Positions 9,814 through 21,430 of a stretch of 64,000 nt of DNA are shown one piece after another (position 1 is the stretch's first letter; the number at the start of each line of letters is the position of its first letter). This DNA is from Neoechinorhynchus agilis (taxonomy: Eukaryota > Acanthocephala): assembly GCA_051530055.1 (NCBI GenBank), contig CM121341.1, positions 5,580,001 through 5,644,000 of the forward strand. The letters are read 5' to 3'. The notes below the pieces were generated by a model. The model was not told the DNA's origin. It was given only the letters and a program-made list of their open reading frames with translations, and did no database searches. The position numbers were made by a program, and so were the translations under genes.

Positions 9814-11667
9814 ATGGCAGCCTTGTCGCCTACAATGACAACGGGCAACATTCAAAAGTGGCTTCATGGAGAAGGCGATAAGATCGAAGCCGGTGATGCG
9901 TATTGTGACATTGAGACCGATAAGGCGGTAGTCGGCCTTGATTGCATGGATGACTCCGTTCTCGTTAAAATTGTGGTCAGTTTTTAATTGGAAACAAACC
10001 CCGCTTTGCTCATGAATATTTTGAACACTTTTAGAAACCAGAGGGATCACGTGGAGTACAGATTGGTGAATTGATTGGATGGATAGCCGATCCAAAAGAT
10101 GACATTAAAAAATTGAAGATTCCTGATACGGATCCGGAACCGCCACAATTAGACGGTCAATCGCCTGATACCATTGTCGATAAATACCAATTTGATATGG
10201 GATCGGAGAGGTCTGCGCTTGAATGTTAGACTCAACCAGAGGAATAAATCTTTAATGGTTTAGTTCATCCCTTGATTTGATTGGATATTTAAAAAAGTGT
10301 GGAATAACATTCACCGATGAAGGCGCTGTAGCTTCGAGTCTAAGAGAACCCACGTTTAGAACCGTGCCAGTTAGCACAATTCGATCAATCGTCGCTTCCA
10401 GACTTTCTCTTAGCAAGGTTTGGTCGAAAGTTAGCCACACAATACAAAATGAGATAACCACGTCTTCGAAAACATCTAAGGAACACAGACAATGAACGAA
10501 GGAATCGTCGTCGCTAGATTCGTTAGGCTCGGTTGTGTACTTTTGGATTTATGGTTATCATATTCCCCCTCCCTGAATGCGAGGCTTCCTTATGATGACC
10601 ATAAATCCAACTATTCCGAATGATTGCATCTTTATATCTGCGATATTTGAAACTCAAAATATCGATATGTTACGAATTATTGTTTAGAAGTCTTCACCCG
10701 CGGTAAATAACGTTTTTTTTCGATTAAAGACCGGTTGAAGACTTCTAAACAATTATTTTGGTTGAGGTTTACGCCTATCCAACAGAATACTATTAGTAGT
10801 TTCCTTTAAAAAACAATTCGATTACACACATCGATCGTCGTCTGTTTCACGGATGTTGTCCGAAGAAGATGATTTTGTTGGCACGTCTCTGAATAAATTC
10901 TTACAACAGTCCTCCATTCCGCATGAATATGGTTCGATAGACTGTTCAATGGACGCCGTAGTCAAGTTAAGGAAGCAGTTAAATACCAAAGATGCATCAG
11001 TTAAGATATCGGTCAATGATTTTGTAATCGCCGCTGTTGCTCAAGCTCTAAAGGTCATCATTGTTTTCGAACTAAGGTAAACCGAACGCGCACGTTCTCA
11101 GTTAGTACCTGCGATGAATGCAACATTTGAGAAGAACAAGCATCAAGTGAAAGGCGACGTAGATGTAGCCGTTGCTGTCTCAATTCCTGACGGACTCATT
11201 ACACCAGTCATTCGAAAAGCAAATACATTATCGTTAGCTCAAATTTCGAAACAGATAAAGGTGCGCGCGCGAGCGATTAAACATTTCATCTTATAATTTC
11301 TTAATAGGAACTCGCAGCTAAAGCACGAGAACGACGTCTAAAACCACAAGAGTTCCAGAACAGCTCGTTCACGTAAAATAGCACTTTTTACACAATCCAA
11401 ATAGTCTCCACTTTTGCTTTCAGGGTGTCGAATCTTGGCATGTTCGGGATTCGCTCCTTTTCTGCTGTTATTAATCCTCCAGAAGTAGGGATTTTAGCAA
11501 TCGGTACCAGTCGGCCTTTTCCACTGCCAAATCAATCACGGGTGGATAATCGCATGTTCACAACGTTGTCTTATGATGCAAGAGCAATCAGTCCACAAAC
11601 GGCGTCTATTTTCATGAATCACGTGAAGAACTTTATTGAAAAACCGGAACAACTGGTAAGAGCGTAA
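9814..11667 (+). CDS. PDHX: E2-like pyruvate dehydrogenase complex subunit (E3BP / component X type)
   Basis: Mitochondrial structural subunit resembling dihydrolipoamide acetyltransferase. Inferred exons: 9814-9975, 10035-10210, 10264-10417, 10910-11053, 11102-11260, 11308-11372, 11424-11667 (367 residues from this ATG). The lipoyl domain has ALSPTM and the lipoyl-lysine loop DIETDKAVV. The core has [51 protein letters not shown] and [16 protein letters not shown]. The catalytic HRxxDG motif of true E2 is replaced by YDARAIS, so acetyltransferase activity is unlikely and an E3BP role is inferred. No canonical peripheral-subunit-binding domain is visible between the lipoyl and core parts. The frame is open upstream to 9758, and an acceptor at TTCAAAG (9777) suggests an earlier exon carrying the transit peptide. 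Intron 3 (492 bp) holds a foldback element. Confidence 0.85.
10674..10757. mobile_element. Foldback element, TTTAGAAGTCTTC family, copy B (intronic)
   Basis: Short 84-bp palindrome: AATTATTGTTTAGAAGTCTTC at the left and GAAGACTTCTAAACAATTATT at the right, with a loop of about 40 bp. It lies within intron 3 of the PDH-complex gene and explains why that intron is ten times longer than its neighbours. Confidence 0.8.
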
Positions 11668-11728
11668 ACTTTTTTTAAAGACTATTGGAATAAAACTCTG
11701 AGTCGTTTCAATCAATACCAACACAGAT

Positions 11729-13168
11729 CATCATTAAGTTTAAGTCTATCCCTTATTGTCCAGCTTATTATTTAAGCATAAAGTCAAACCAATTACATCA
11801 GAGAAGTGATATAACCACATAGTCTCTCTAATACACACGGTAAAGAGTTTGTACATTCGTCCGGATTCTCAGATACCTCCCCAGGAGGAGGTGGGACTCA
11901 TCAGTGAGTTTCCTCTTCCTTCCAACGAGATATTTTGTCCCTTTGATTGTGGGTCATTGGCAATAACGGATTCGAACCTTGATCCTTAACTACCTCGACA
12001 CAACTACGGATCAAACTCAGCCATTTTCGACTCAGGATGAGCGCTGTATTCATTTTAAGTTTTACTGGCAAGCCAGTTAGTTTCATATCATCATTAAGTT
12101 TTAGTTTGTCCCTATTGTCCAGCTTATTTTTTAGGCATAAAGCCAAACCAATTACATCAGAGATATAACCACATATCTCTCTAATACACACGGTAAGATT
12201 TGTACATTCGTCCGGTTCTCAGATACCTCCCAGGAGGAGGTGGGACTCATCAGTGAGTTTCCTCTTCCTTCCAACGAGATATTTTGTCCCCTTTGATTGT
12301 GGGTCATTGGCAATAACGGATTCGAACCAGTTGATCCTTAACTACCTCGACACAACTACGGAATGTCAAACTCAGCCAGTTTTTCGACTCAGGATGAGCG
12401 CTGTATTCCATTTTAAGTTTTACTGGCAAGCCAGTTAGTTTCATATCATCATTAAGTTTTAGTTTGTCCCTTATTGTCCAGCTTATTTTTTAGGCATAAA
12501 GTCAAATCAATTACATCGGAGAAGTGATATAACCACATAGTCTCTCTAATACACACGGTAAAGAGTTTGTACATTCGTCCGGATTCTCAGATACCTCCCC
12601 AGGAGGAGGTGGGACTCATCAGTGAGTTTCCTCTTCCTTTCAACGAGATACTTTGTCCCTTTGATTGTGGGTCATTGGCGGAAGCCGATTCGAACCAGTC
12701 GATCCTTAACTACCTCTTCACAACTACGGAATGTCAAACTCAGCCATTTTTCGACTCAGGATGAGGGCTGTATTCCATTTTAAGTTTTACTGGCAAGCCA
12801 GTTAGTTTCATATCATCATTAAGTTTAAGTCTATCCCTTATTGTCCAGCTTATTATTTAAGCATAAAGTCAAACCAATTACATCAGAGAAGTGATATAAC
12901 CACATAATCTCTCTAATACACACGGTAAAGAGTTTGTACATTCGTCCGGATTCTCAGATACCTCCCCAGGAGGAGGTGGGACTCATCAGTGAGTTTCCTC
13001 TTCCTTTCAACGAGATACTTTGTCCCTTTGATTGTGGGTCATTGGCGGAAGCCGATTCGAACCAGTCGATCCTTAACTACCTCTTCACAACTACGGAATG
13101 TCAAACTCAGCCATTTTTCGACTCAGGATGAGCGCTGTATTCCATTTTAAGTTTTACTGGCAAGCCGG
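11729..13168 (-). repeat. Tandem array of a tRNA-derived SINE, four units of about 360 bp
   Basis: CATCATTAAG starts recur at 11729, 12089, 12447 and 12814 (spacing 360, 358, 367). Each unit contains, on the minus strand, a pol III B-box-like GGTTCGAATCCG preceded by GTCGAGGTAGTTAAGGATC, resembling a tRNA head whose anticodon arm has been lost. Single relatives at 18955-19165 and 63766-63930 share GAGGTATCTGAGAA, the GGGACTCATCAGTGAG block (or complement) and the B box. The 65-codon frames inside the array (12567-12764 and its copy) are repeat by-products. Confidence 0.75.
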
Positions 13169-14079
13169 TACACCTAAACATTAGATTGCACACATTTCGG
13201 AATCTCAGATTTAAAGCCTTGTTTCCGAATTCTTATTCTTTTGCCATTTGGGTTGAAAGTAAGAAAGCAATATAATCTAGCCAACACAAAAAAACACGAC
13301 CTAATAAAAGATCATGGACATTTATCTCTTCAAGCAAAACATGAGTGAAGAAGAGTTTATCTAACAAATTAATGAAAATTATCAGGTTTTGCTTTTAATC
13401 GTTTACAAACATGTTCTCGAAATTTGATTTAGCACTTCAGCATCAAGTGAATGACTGTAATTTGAGAATGAGTGGCTCGAATGTGGGAAAAATAACTCAT
13501 CTTCTATATATTTTGGACTAGACATATTAAAATGAAGAGAACAACACAAACTTCATTTAACAACTCATAAATGGAAACTAAAAACTTGTCGTGTACTTCT
13601 GTATGCGATCGTGAAGATAAGATTCGAGTCAGTGGCCGGAGAAAGAAGTGGTCCACGGAGTCGAATGTTTTCGATAATTCAAGTTGAGTGAGAGACTGAA
13701 AAGGGTTATTGTCGAGGTTGTGCCCAGGAACGTGTCACAAAAGCAAAGTAGTGCATCCGTTTCAGAAAATTTGTGTCAAAAACCGAAGTTGCACCACGGA
13801 GCGGAATTGGTATGCTTTTTAAATTGCTTTTATTAATGCAAAGTCGGGTGACACGATAAATGGGACGTTTTAGTATAAAATAAAAGCTTTTAAAAGAAAG
13901 ATGCGACAAAAAAGATTTGGATTTAATAGTCTGCAACTTTTTCATGAGAATCAGAAGAAATAAAACCTGATTTCCGGTGCTCCATTATGAATCCGAACCA
14001 TTTGCGATCCATAGAAGTTCGTTCCTCCGGTCATCGTTGATGATTAAAATTTTAATTTAGTAAATGTGAGCTTCTGCGA
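13169..14079. other. Intergenic, no gene recognised
   Basis: AT-rich. A minus-strand frame at 13706-13945 has no recognised domain. Nothing else is supported. Confidence 0.5.
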
Positions 14080-15085
14080 ATAATCACGGATGCAGACAAC
14101 CTTGCCCACGTCTTTCGCTGGTTCTGGCATTAGACGTACGAGTGACCTTGCTTTACCCTCCTCGCGAGTCGTGAACACTCGAAGAAAGTTTTCGATGAGG
14201 TTAATGAAAGACATTTCACAGAAGCCTTGGCTCTTCACTGACCGGATTGGATCAGCCTCCAGGGCAATCTTTGGACTCACAGCTCGTTCATCAGGTTTAC
14301 AACCCTTTAATGAGGATGAGAGGTCCAGAATTCGACTGCTGGCTTTTCTACCAAAGAATAGGGAATCATGGCTCGAAGCTTTGCTTAATGAACATCTCAA
14401 TTTCCTCCGGTTCGGATTGAATATCTGCATCATCCTGCACCAATGTTGTTGTGGCTCACATGTAGACGAAACTGCACATAATTAGCATAGCTTTGTCCCG
14501 CATTAACATTCCCAGCATCCTCGAGCCAAGCAATCTTAGACGCCTCGCTGAAAAACGTCCGGACGAAGTAATCGCCTTCCCCTGGACTTATGTATCATTG
14601 GCCAATAGTAACTTCGAAGTTGTCGCCACTGCTGCAAAACGAAGGAAAGTTGCCAAATACAGCAACTTCGCTCTGTTCGGCGTCAAAACCTATGAGTCGT
14701 TGGAGGAGACGGCCTTGGCACTAACCAATTAAATAGGTCTGCGGTGCCAAAACAATAGTCTCGCCATGCAGTGGGGAAACGCCGCGAGCATCCGTATGGC
14801 GGCCGTGATGTGATCGGGCATATCACTTCGTCCCTTTCGGCGTTGAAACACTCGGTGCCTTCGGTGCTGAAACCAAGAACTCCACGACGGATCTGTCAAG
14901 GAAGATGAGGATCGCAACCGGAGAACCAAGAGCAGGAACGCTCTTCCTACAAAACATAGATCTCACGATCCAGCGCGGCAACGCTGCAAGTGTCCTTGCG
15001 ACGGTTCCGAGTGGCGAAGAGATGGATCTGGGAAGTTTGTGAAATCGACAATAAAGATTTTATAAAATTTTGTAGAATGTAATGT
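14080..15085 (+). mobile_element. Decayed reverse-transcriptase retroelement, 3' part (probably non-LTR)
   Basis: Broken remnant with several breaks; only the C-terminal side survives. Recognisable in order are a TSDLALP-type segment near 14130, ESWLEALLNEHL near 14375, CGSHVDETAHN near 14455, AAKRRKVAKYSNFALFGVKT near 14650, SLAMQWGNAASI near 14755, FGAETKNST near 14850, TGEPRAGTLFLQ near 14920 and IQRGNAASVLA near 14970. This order is typical of the region after the polymerase domain in a widespread invertebrate reverse-transcriptase family. It ends in TTTTATAAAATTTTGTAGAAT, shared with 7800-8030. GC content is higher than in the surroundings. Family assignment is by memory of motif order. 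Confidence 0.6.
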
Positions 15086-15377
15086 CCGAAAACTCTTCAG
15101 GTGACCACGCTCCATGATTACATTAGCCATTATGAGCGCCTTAGCAGCAGCATTCGGAGTGAAGTGTGTTAAAGAAGCGACATCGAATACAGATTCAATG
15201 GTTACAATTTTTGGTGTGGGAGGTGGAGGGATAACGGGAAAAGGGGGACTTGTTTGTGTTAACGGAAGAAAGAGCGGCTTCACGAGCTTTGTTCGAATTG
15301 GTGCGTCTTTTGAATGGAGAAAACATTTTTGTCTATGATTGTGTTGTTGATTAAATTGAAGTTTGTTTTCCTTAAAG

Positions 15378-16081
15378 ATGGGTCTATGCCGATGTGAGGC
15401 TCTCCAAGTGACCAATTTATTCTGCTATGAGCACCAAGTCAACGTGTGTGAGGAATGTATGATTTCTGAGCACCCACAGGTTAGCGCTGTCCCTAAAAAG
15501 ATCGTCATTCAGAACCACTTTTGCTGACCACTACTTTTTAGTGCATCATTCACTCCTATGTCCAATGGCTCAAATCTAGCGACTATAAACCAATTTGCGC
15601 ACTGTGTAAGGAATCGCTTACTGTCCGTCCCACTGTTCGTCTTCTATGCTACGGTAAGCATTGTAAGACTTAATATCTCAAAAGAAAACGATTATTCCAA
15701 GACGTTGTTCATTGCGATTGTCTTCAACAACAAATCCACTCTGAATCAATCACGAATTGTCGATGTCTGCAATGCGGGATGCTTATATGGCCACCAGATC
15801 AAATCCATTCAAGACTAGCCCATAATCTAAGACGTGAACTTACTAGAGGAAAGAAATGCACCCTCAAAAGCGATGCTGAAGAGGACGATAAATACTCAAA
15901 GAATGATTCGTCGCCAAATACCATTATCTGCTGTCCTTTAGTACGTGGAAGATTGAGATCAGTTCAAAGAAGATTGGTCAGGCGGAGCACAGTTCCACGA
16001 TACATCACTAAACTCACGGCCGCTTTTTTATTACTCTTTTTGTTCATGGGTGTCCTTGTTATAACGAAAAGCTTTGCATAA
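15378..16081 (+). CDS. ZFPL1: ZFPL1, Golgi B-box/RING-like zinc-finger membrane protein
   Basis: Exons 15378-15479, 15542-15653 and 15702-16081 (introns 62 and 48 bp, GT-AG) give 197 residues. The N terminus [20 protein letters not shown] followed by [15 protein letters not shown] is the B-box-like finger of ZFPL1, including its near-invariant MGLCxC start. Then come [19 protein letters not shown] and [16 protein letters not shown] with [13 protein letters not shown], the RING-like finger. A basic linker leads to one C-terminal membrane segment, [18 protein letters not shown], typical of this type of cis-Golgi protein needed for GM130 attachment. The animal protein is usually about 300 aa; this one lacks most of the variable linker. 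AATAAA follows at about 16085. It converges with the host cell factor gene. Confidence 0.9.
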
Positions 16082-16187
16082 AGCAAATAAATCTAAGCAC
16101 CGAAATCATGGACAACTTTCAATGTCTTTAGTGCGCTTTTTACTCCATTCAAACACACACTCGGAAGCGATCACATTGGTATCTTTA

Positions 16188-19100
16188 CTAGAGATCGGGT
16201 TTCTCAACGGGCCATACTATTTGAGTACAAAAACCACGCTCGTCGCAATCCGACGAATTAACCACAGAAATCCGAAACATTATCCCTTTCACAGAACTCT
16301 TCAGTTCCGGAATCGGCATTGCCCATTTCGCAACTACAGCATCATTTAGATCACTTTTTAATACATGGCATTCCGTCTTCCTCCCAACATAGATGACTTT
16401 CTCAATTATCCGCTCCTGAACAATAGGGCAGCGAGAAGGAGCAATAAATACAGATACCTGAAACTGAAAGCGTCCCCGAGGCGCCACTGAACTCCATGAC
16501 AACAATAGAGTGCCACGTCCAATACTTACGATCTTTACGCTCGATTTAGGTATCAAATCTTGCTGGCAACTCTTAAATAGAACACTCCGTGACCACTCAC
16601 TTCGACCCCGAGTGTTCATGGCACATACCCTAAACTCATAGGCCGTTTTAGGAACAAGATTCCGTCGTCCAATTCGCCGTCCAGTCGAACCTGAGATCGT
16701 CTTATCTATCTCGTTCCAGCAACCAATCTCTTTTATCAAGCGCTAAAAAAGATTGTTTGCTTTAATTAAATGTACAATTGATATTCCATTTACTGAACTT
16801 TTAACTCGACGAAAAACCGGACGAATCCAGTAGTCTTTTACTTCAAAGTTATTTGAGTTAAAGAATCCAACATCATACCATGACCCGTCGAGTTCAAGTG
16901 ATTTTAAAGGGACACTGTCATTCCCGTCGAGCTGTATGAGCTCATTCTCGTCGTCGTCGATCTCACACTGAGTCGGAATTTCACTGACGGATGCCGGGTT
17001 TAAAAGTCGAAGATCTGCTAATCGAAGAAGTTAATTGCAAAATAAAATTGTTCGGGAAAGAAAACACGGCAATTATATGTTGATAGGAGAGATAAATGAA
17101 ATTAAGATTTTATTGGATATTTTGATCCACTATCTCGGATCTTCTTCAGCGATTGTTAAAGTATGCGAATAAAACACTTTAACAATCGCTGAAGAAGATC
17201 CGAGATAGTGGATCGAAATATCCAATAAAATCATAATTTCATTTATCTCTCCTATCAACAAATAACAATGAATTATCTTTTCAACGTGGCAATTATATGT
17301 TGATAGTCAATTCGAAATGGCAAAAAGAATAAAAAAAATCTTAAAAGCTACGATAAGCGAGAGAAATTGTCTGTGTAAACACAAACTTTTAATAAGGCTC
17401 AGCGGGTAAACTCTTGTCAGAATTATAGGAAATTCAATCGAACTTAGCGATTTGTACGCAGATCCTTGACGGACTGCGTCTGTCAAACGACTTCCACTGG
17501 TTGTTGCCGTTTCGCCATCCAAGGGTAACAATCCTTTTGAATCAACACTTGACGGATTTGGGCGGTAAATATTGCCGGAATCCAATGATGGAACAGACGA
17601 CCACGACTCTATTATCGGTCTTTTACGCGTCCCAGACCAACTTCGTTGATTTGAATTCAGCGACTTTTTATTATTCCGTACGGGTGTCTGAAGAGGTGAA
17701 TCTTGACAACGTTGTAATGGTTGCACTTTAGGCGAAGATACATCGTGTATTGCATAGTTCGCCATTTCCTGTTTCATAATTTTGAGTTGCTTCCGATATG
17801 AACCCCGTGAAATCTGTTTATCGATAAACTTTTGATTTGCAATATCCTCAATCACTAACAAAAGTTCTTCTTCTCCAGAACTGAGCTCGTCATCGTTCGT
17901 CCCGCTTTTCGGTTCCAGTCTTTTTACTTGTACAAAGTAGAGATCAGTGCATGAGTGAGCAGTCACACTAAAATGAAATACGGCATCTACATAACTGATC
18001 AATTTGAAGTCCAGAGGAATACATGGCGCAACGGTGTCGAGGATCCATGTGTCGTCTTCTATACTGACTGTAGGATATTGGCAAAGTCCACCAAACATCC
18101 ATATTCGTCCACATGCACCAGTAAGACAATGCCCCATCCGTGGTTTCGGAGCTGCACTATCAGGGCAATCCTTATGAATTCGATTCCATCTCATTTTTAC
18201 CAAATCTAATGCATATGTCTGGTTGGTACAGCGACCCGCTTTTTCCACTGAATTCCGTACCCATCCACCAAATGTTATTATCTTGCTGCCTTTAAGATAT
18301 ACGGCCTGATAGCTGCTTGGTTCAGGAAGGATCGAATCGCTCAAATGGATCACTTTCCAGAACTTCGCAAAAACATCAAGAATGTATAAATCTCCAAAAC
18401 TCTGCTGACCATTGTTTCCGCCGAATATGATCAGAAAATCGTGGGATATTCTTCTTTCAAATAAGACAATACTGGAATGGCCCTCACGTGGACTTGGTAT
18501 ATCACCGTTGACTCGATGCTTTTGTCGACCGCTGAACGTTTCCAATAGAGGAGATTAGTCTCTTTACACGGAGAGCGTACGAACCCTTCTTTTTGGTGAG
18601 TATCCGCTACTTTGACTCTTCTAATGAAAACTTTCGAAATCAGGGTTGAAGTCAGAATTTTTTAATGAGTCCAACCAAATTACACAGTGACCTCTTCTAT
18701 GTGCTGAAGTGTGTTAAAGACCTTTACCGGACATTGACAAACGGTAGGGATTTGCGAGGCAAACTATCCAAAGGATTGGGATGAATATTCACCGCCTTAC
18801 CAGCTCAATTGCTTATTTGTACATAAAAATTATAAGGTAAATAACAGAGAATGTGACATAAACACAACCTATGAAGGGTTTTTATTATTCCAAACACGGC
18901 CGAATGGGCACCCGCAGTTCACCGATTTAGGTCTGGGAAGTGCTGGTCTGCGCTCAATGCTTATAAGTTTGTATCCCTCTGGGTTCTCAGATACCTCCCC
19001 CGACGAGGCGGGACTCTTCAGTGAGTTTCATCTTCCCTTCATCGAGGTATTAAGTCCCCTTCGGTTGTGCGTCGTCGACGGTAACGGATTTGAACCTGTT

Positions 19101-19851
19101 GACCCAACAAACTGGGATCAGGAGCATTAGTCCACTTGACCACCTCGACACAACTACGGAATGTACAAACATCGCCACACATTGGCCTGGATTCAATTTT
19201 ACCGGCTGATCCACCCATAAAAATGGTACAAAAAACAACCTTTCGACAAAAGCATCGTCGTAGCCTGGAAACGTGAGTCCATGTAAGATTCGTAGATGAA
19301 ACATCGAGAGCATACACATCATTCAGATACTTGTTTGGTGGTGTCTTCACAAGTTTCATAAATGGCGACCAGTTGTTTATGGTGGACGTCGAGGAGGATG
19401 TGGTTACTCCCCCAAACAAATACACCCGCTTCGAATCCGGTGAGTACGCGAACGAGTGCCCCATTCGAGCAAAAGGAAGATTCCCACTAATATTAACATT
19501 TCGTAAGGTCATTCGTTTGACGTCGAATTCATAAAGGCGATCAGATAGGTCGCCATCCGATCGTACTCCTCCGAATAAATACACTCTTTTACGAACGGCA
19601 ACGATAGAATAACACGCTATTCCATCGAAAGGAAGCCCCATGTGGAGCAGACGACCATTGGACCATTCTCGAGTACATGGATTGAACAAAAAGTACATAT
19701 TAACCATTGAAGTTCTATCGGCCCCGGACAATATTAGTATATTGCCGTCAGCTAAAAGCACGGCATGGTTCGCATAACAAGATTTGTAACTTTTGGTTTT
19801 TGATGAAGCGAAGTTCAGTTCCATCCATTTAATAGGACCGGCACTTTGCAT
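16188..19851 (-). CDS. HCFC1: Host cell factor (HCF-1 type), kelch propeller plus C-terminal fibronectin III
   Basis: Chromatin adaptor that tethers histone modifiers to DNA-bound factors. Inferred minus-strand exons: 19851-19273, 18518 to about 17361, 17017-16794, 16742-16188. The kelch repeats carry VYLFGGVRSDGDLSDRLYEFD, RVYLFGGVTT, FGGNNGQQSFGDLYILDV, ITFGGWVRN and WMFGGLC. Joining ...LTWTH to HRVNGDIPSPREGHSS restores the spacing between Trp and PSPRE of vertebrate HCF. The last two exons form the tandem Fn3 part (GSWYDVGFFN, LVPKTAYEFRVCAMNTRGRS, GIMFRISVVN). About 840 residues, compact like the nematode protein, with no proteolytic repeat region. An upstream exon may add an N terminus. 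The donor of exon 2 is uncertain. Intron 1 contains a SINE and intron 2 a foldback element. Confidence 0.82.
17068..17306. mobile_element. Foldback element in host cell factor intron, with 19-bp direct repeats
   Basis: Near-perfect inverted repeat with arms of about 85 bp (17079-17261): the left arm runs AGGAGAGATAAATGAAATT... and the right arm ends ...AATTTCATTTATCTCTCCT, around a short loop GTATGCGAATAAAAC. GGCAATTATATGTTGATAG occurs at 17068-17086 and again at 17288-17306, flanking or overlapping the hairpin. The element sits in the intron between the kelch and Fn3 exons. Confidence 0.8.
18955..19165 (-). repeat. tRNA-derived SINE copy inside host cell factor intron 1
   Basis: On the minus strand, GTCGAGGTGGTCAAGTGGAC then AATGC (A-box-like) is followed about 40 nt later by GGTTCAAATCC (B box), and GTCGAGG can pair with CGTCGAC as an acceptor-like stem with one mismatch. 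Downstream it shares CTCAGATACCTCCC and GGGACTC.TCAGTGAG with the 11.7-13.2 kb array. It preserves the tRNA head better than the array does. Confidence 0.7.
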
Positions 19852-19973
19852 GGCCCTGGTAAGGTTCTGAAATGTAATGTAAGGATTTTTATCATTACAA
19901 GCTAAAAAAACCAAGAAACCATAAAAACACGTTTTATTGTACAAGATTTCTGGGTACTCGTGAACACTCGAAC

Positions 19974-21430
19974 CATAAGATTGGTTCCTTGAATGTGGTT
20001 ATTGATTTTGGAGTGAATGACGGGTCCGGTCGATTGATTGAGAATAGATGATAATTCGCGCCGAGGAGTGCTTTTGAGGTTGGATCTTTTCTCGGGTTCA
20101 TTCAGGTTATGATATCCGAGAGAAGATTGGGCGATGTGGAAAAAAAGAACGGAGGTGCGTGGTTAAGGGGGGATGAAACGAATTGGGATTACGAGTGTTG
20201 TACTCATGCAGAAAAATGAACAAAATGTGGTAAAAATTGTAATGGTAGTGGTAGAATTGAGAGGCGTTTTGATTGTCCATTGAAAATCTTATAAAGGCAT
20301 TCGGTCAGAGCGAAGAAAAATCAACTGTGCAAATTTTAGATGCTCTTTTATGAAACATTTCAAGACGACGGATTTGTGATTGGGAAAGGTTGCAAAAGAC
20401 AGGATAACCGCATGCGAGGGATCATAGGATTCTGATAGATTCTTTGAATGTGGTTATTGATTTTGGAGTGAATGACGGGTCCGGTCGATTGATTTAGAGT
20501 AGATGATTATTCGTGTCGAGGAGTGCTTTTGAGGTTGGATCTTTTCTCGGGTTCATTCAGGTTATGATATCCGAGAGAAGATTGGGCGATGTGGAAAAAA
20601 AGAACGGAGGTGCGTGGTTAAGGGGGGATGAAACGAATTGGGATTACGAGTGTTGTACTCATGCAGAAAAATGAACAAAATGTGGTAAAAATTGTAATGG
20701 TAGTGGTAGAATTGAGAGGCGTTTTGATTGTCCATTGAAAATCTTATAAAGGCATTCGGTCAGAGCGAAGAAAAATCAACTGTGCAAATTTTAGATGCTC
20801 TTTTATGAAACATTTCAAGACGACGGATTTGTGATTGGGAAAGGTTGCAAAAGACAGGATAACCGCATGCGAGGGATCATAGGATTCTGATAGATTCTTT
20901 GAATGTGGTTATTGATTTTGGAGTGAATGACGGGTCCGGTCGATTGATTTAGAGTAGATGATAATTCGCGCCGAGGAGTGCTTTTGAGGTTGGATCTTTT
21001 CTCGGGTTCATTCAGGTTATGATATCCGAGAGAAGATTGGGCGTGTGGAAAAAAAGAACGGAGGTGCGTGGTTAAGGGGGGTGAAACGAATTGGGATTAC
21101 GAGTGTTGTACTCATGCAGAAAAATGAACAAAATGTGGTAAAAATTGTAATGGTAGTGGTAGAATTGAGAGGCGTTTTGATTGTCCATTGAAAATCTTAT
21201 AAAGGCATTCGGTCAGAGCGAAGAAAAATCAACTGTGCAAATTTTAGATGCTCTTTTATGAAACATTTCAAGACGACGGATTTGTGATTGGGAAAGGTTG
21301 CAAAAGACAGGATAATCGCAGGCGAGGGATCATAGGATTCTGATAGATTCTTTGAATGTGGTTATTGATTTTGGAGTGAATGACGGGTCTGGTCGATTGA
21401 TTGAGAATAGATGATAATTCGCTTCAAGGA
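19974..21430 (-). mobile_element. Tandem array (455 bp x about 3.2) of a LINE C-terminal segment
   Basis: TCTTTGAATGTGGTTATTG recurs at about 19986, 20441, 20896 and 21349, period 455-453 bp, with units almost identical. The minus strand of each unit resembles the end of a non-LTR reverse-transcriptase ORF: SQSQIRRLEMFHKRASKIC, then a HEYNTRNPNSFHPP block (the usual H/SYNTRN motif), then a hydrophobic tail. The reading frame is not maintained across unit junctions, so it is non-coding now. Related 3' ends are at 3000-3290 and 60955-61220. Confidence 0.7.

Noticed and set aside
12567-13131. Two identical 65-codon frames
   Set aside because: They come from repeated SINE units; identical because the units are.
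14044-14433. A 129-codon minus-strand frame that reads like a protein
   Set aside because: It is antisense to the decayed reverse-transcriptase element, whose motif order on the plus strand (14.1-15.1 kb) is recognisable. The same applies to the minus-strand frames at 14729-14929 and 14963-15415.
17955-18209. Plus-strand frame of 84 codons
   Set aside because: Antisense to the kelch exon of host cell factor.
19060-19155. A tRNA gene on the minus strand
   Set aside because: A box, B box and acceptor-like pairing exist, but the anticodon arm does not fold properly and the sequence continues into the body shared with the SINE copies.
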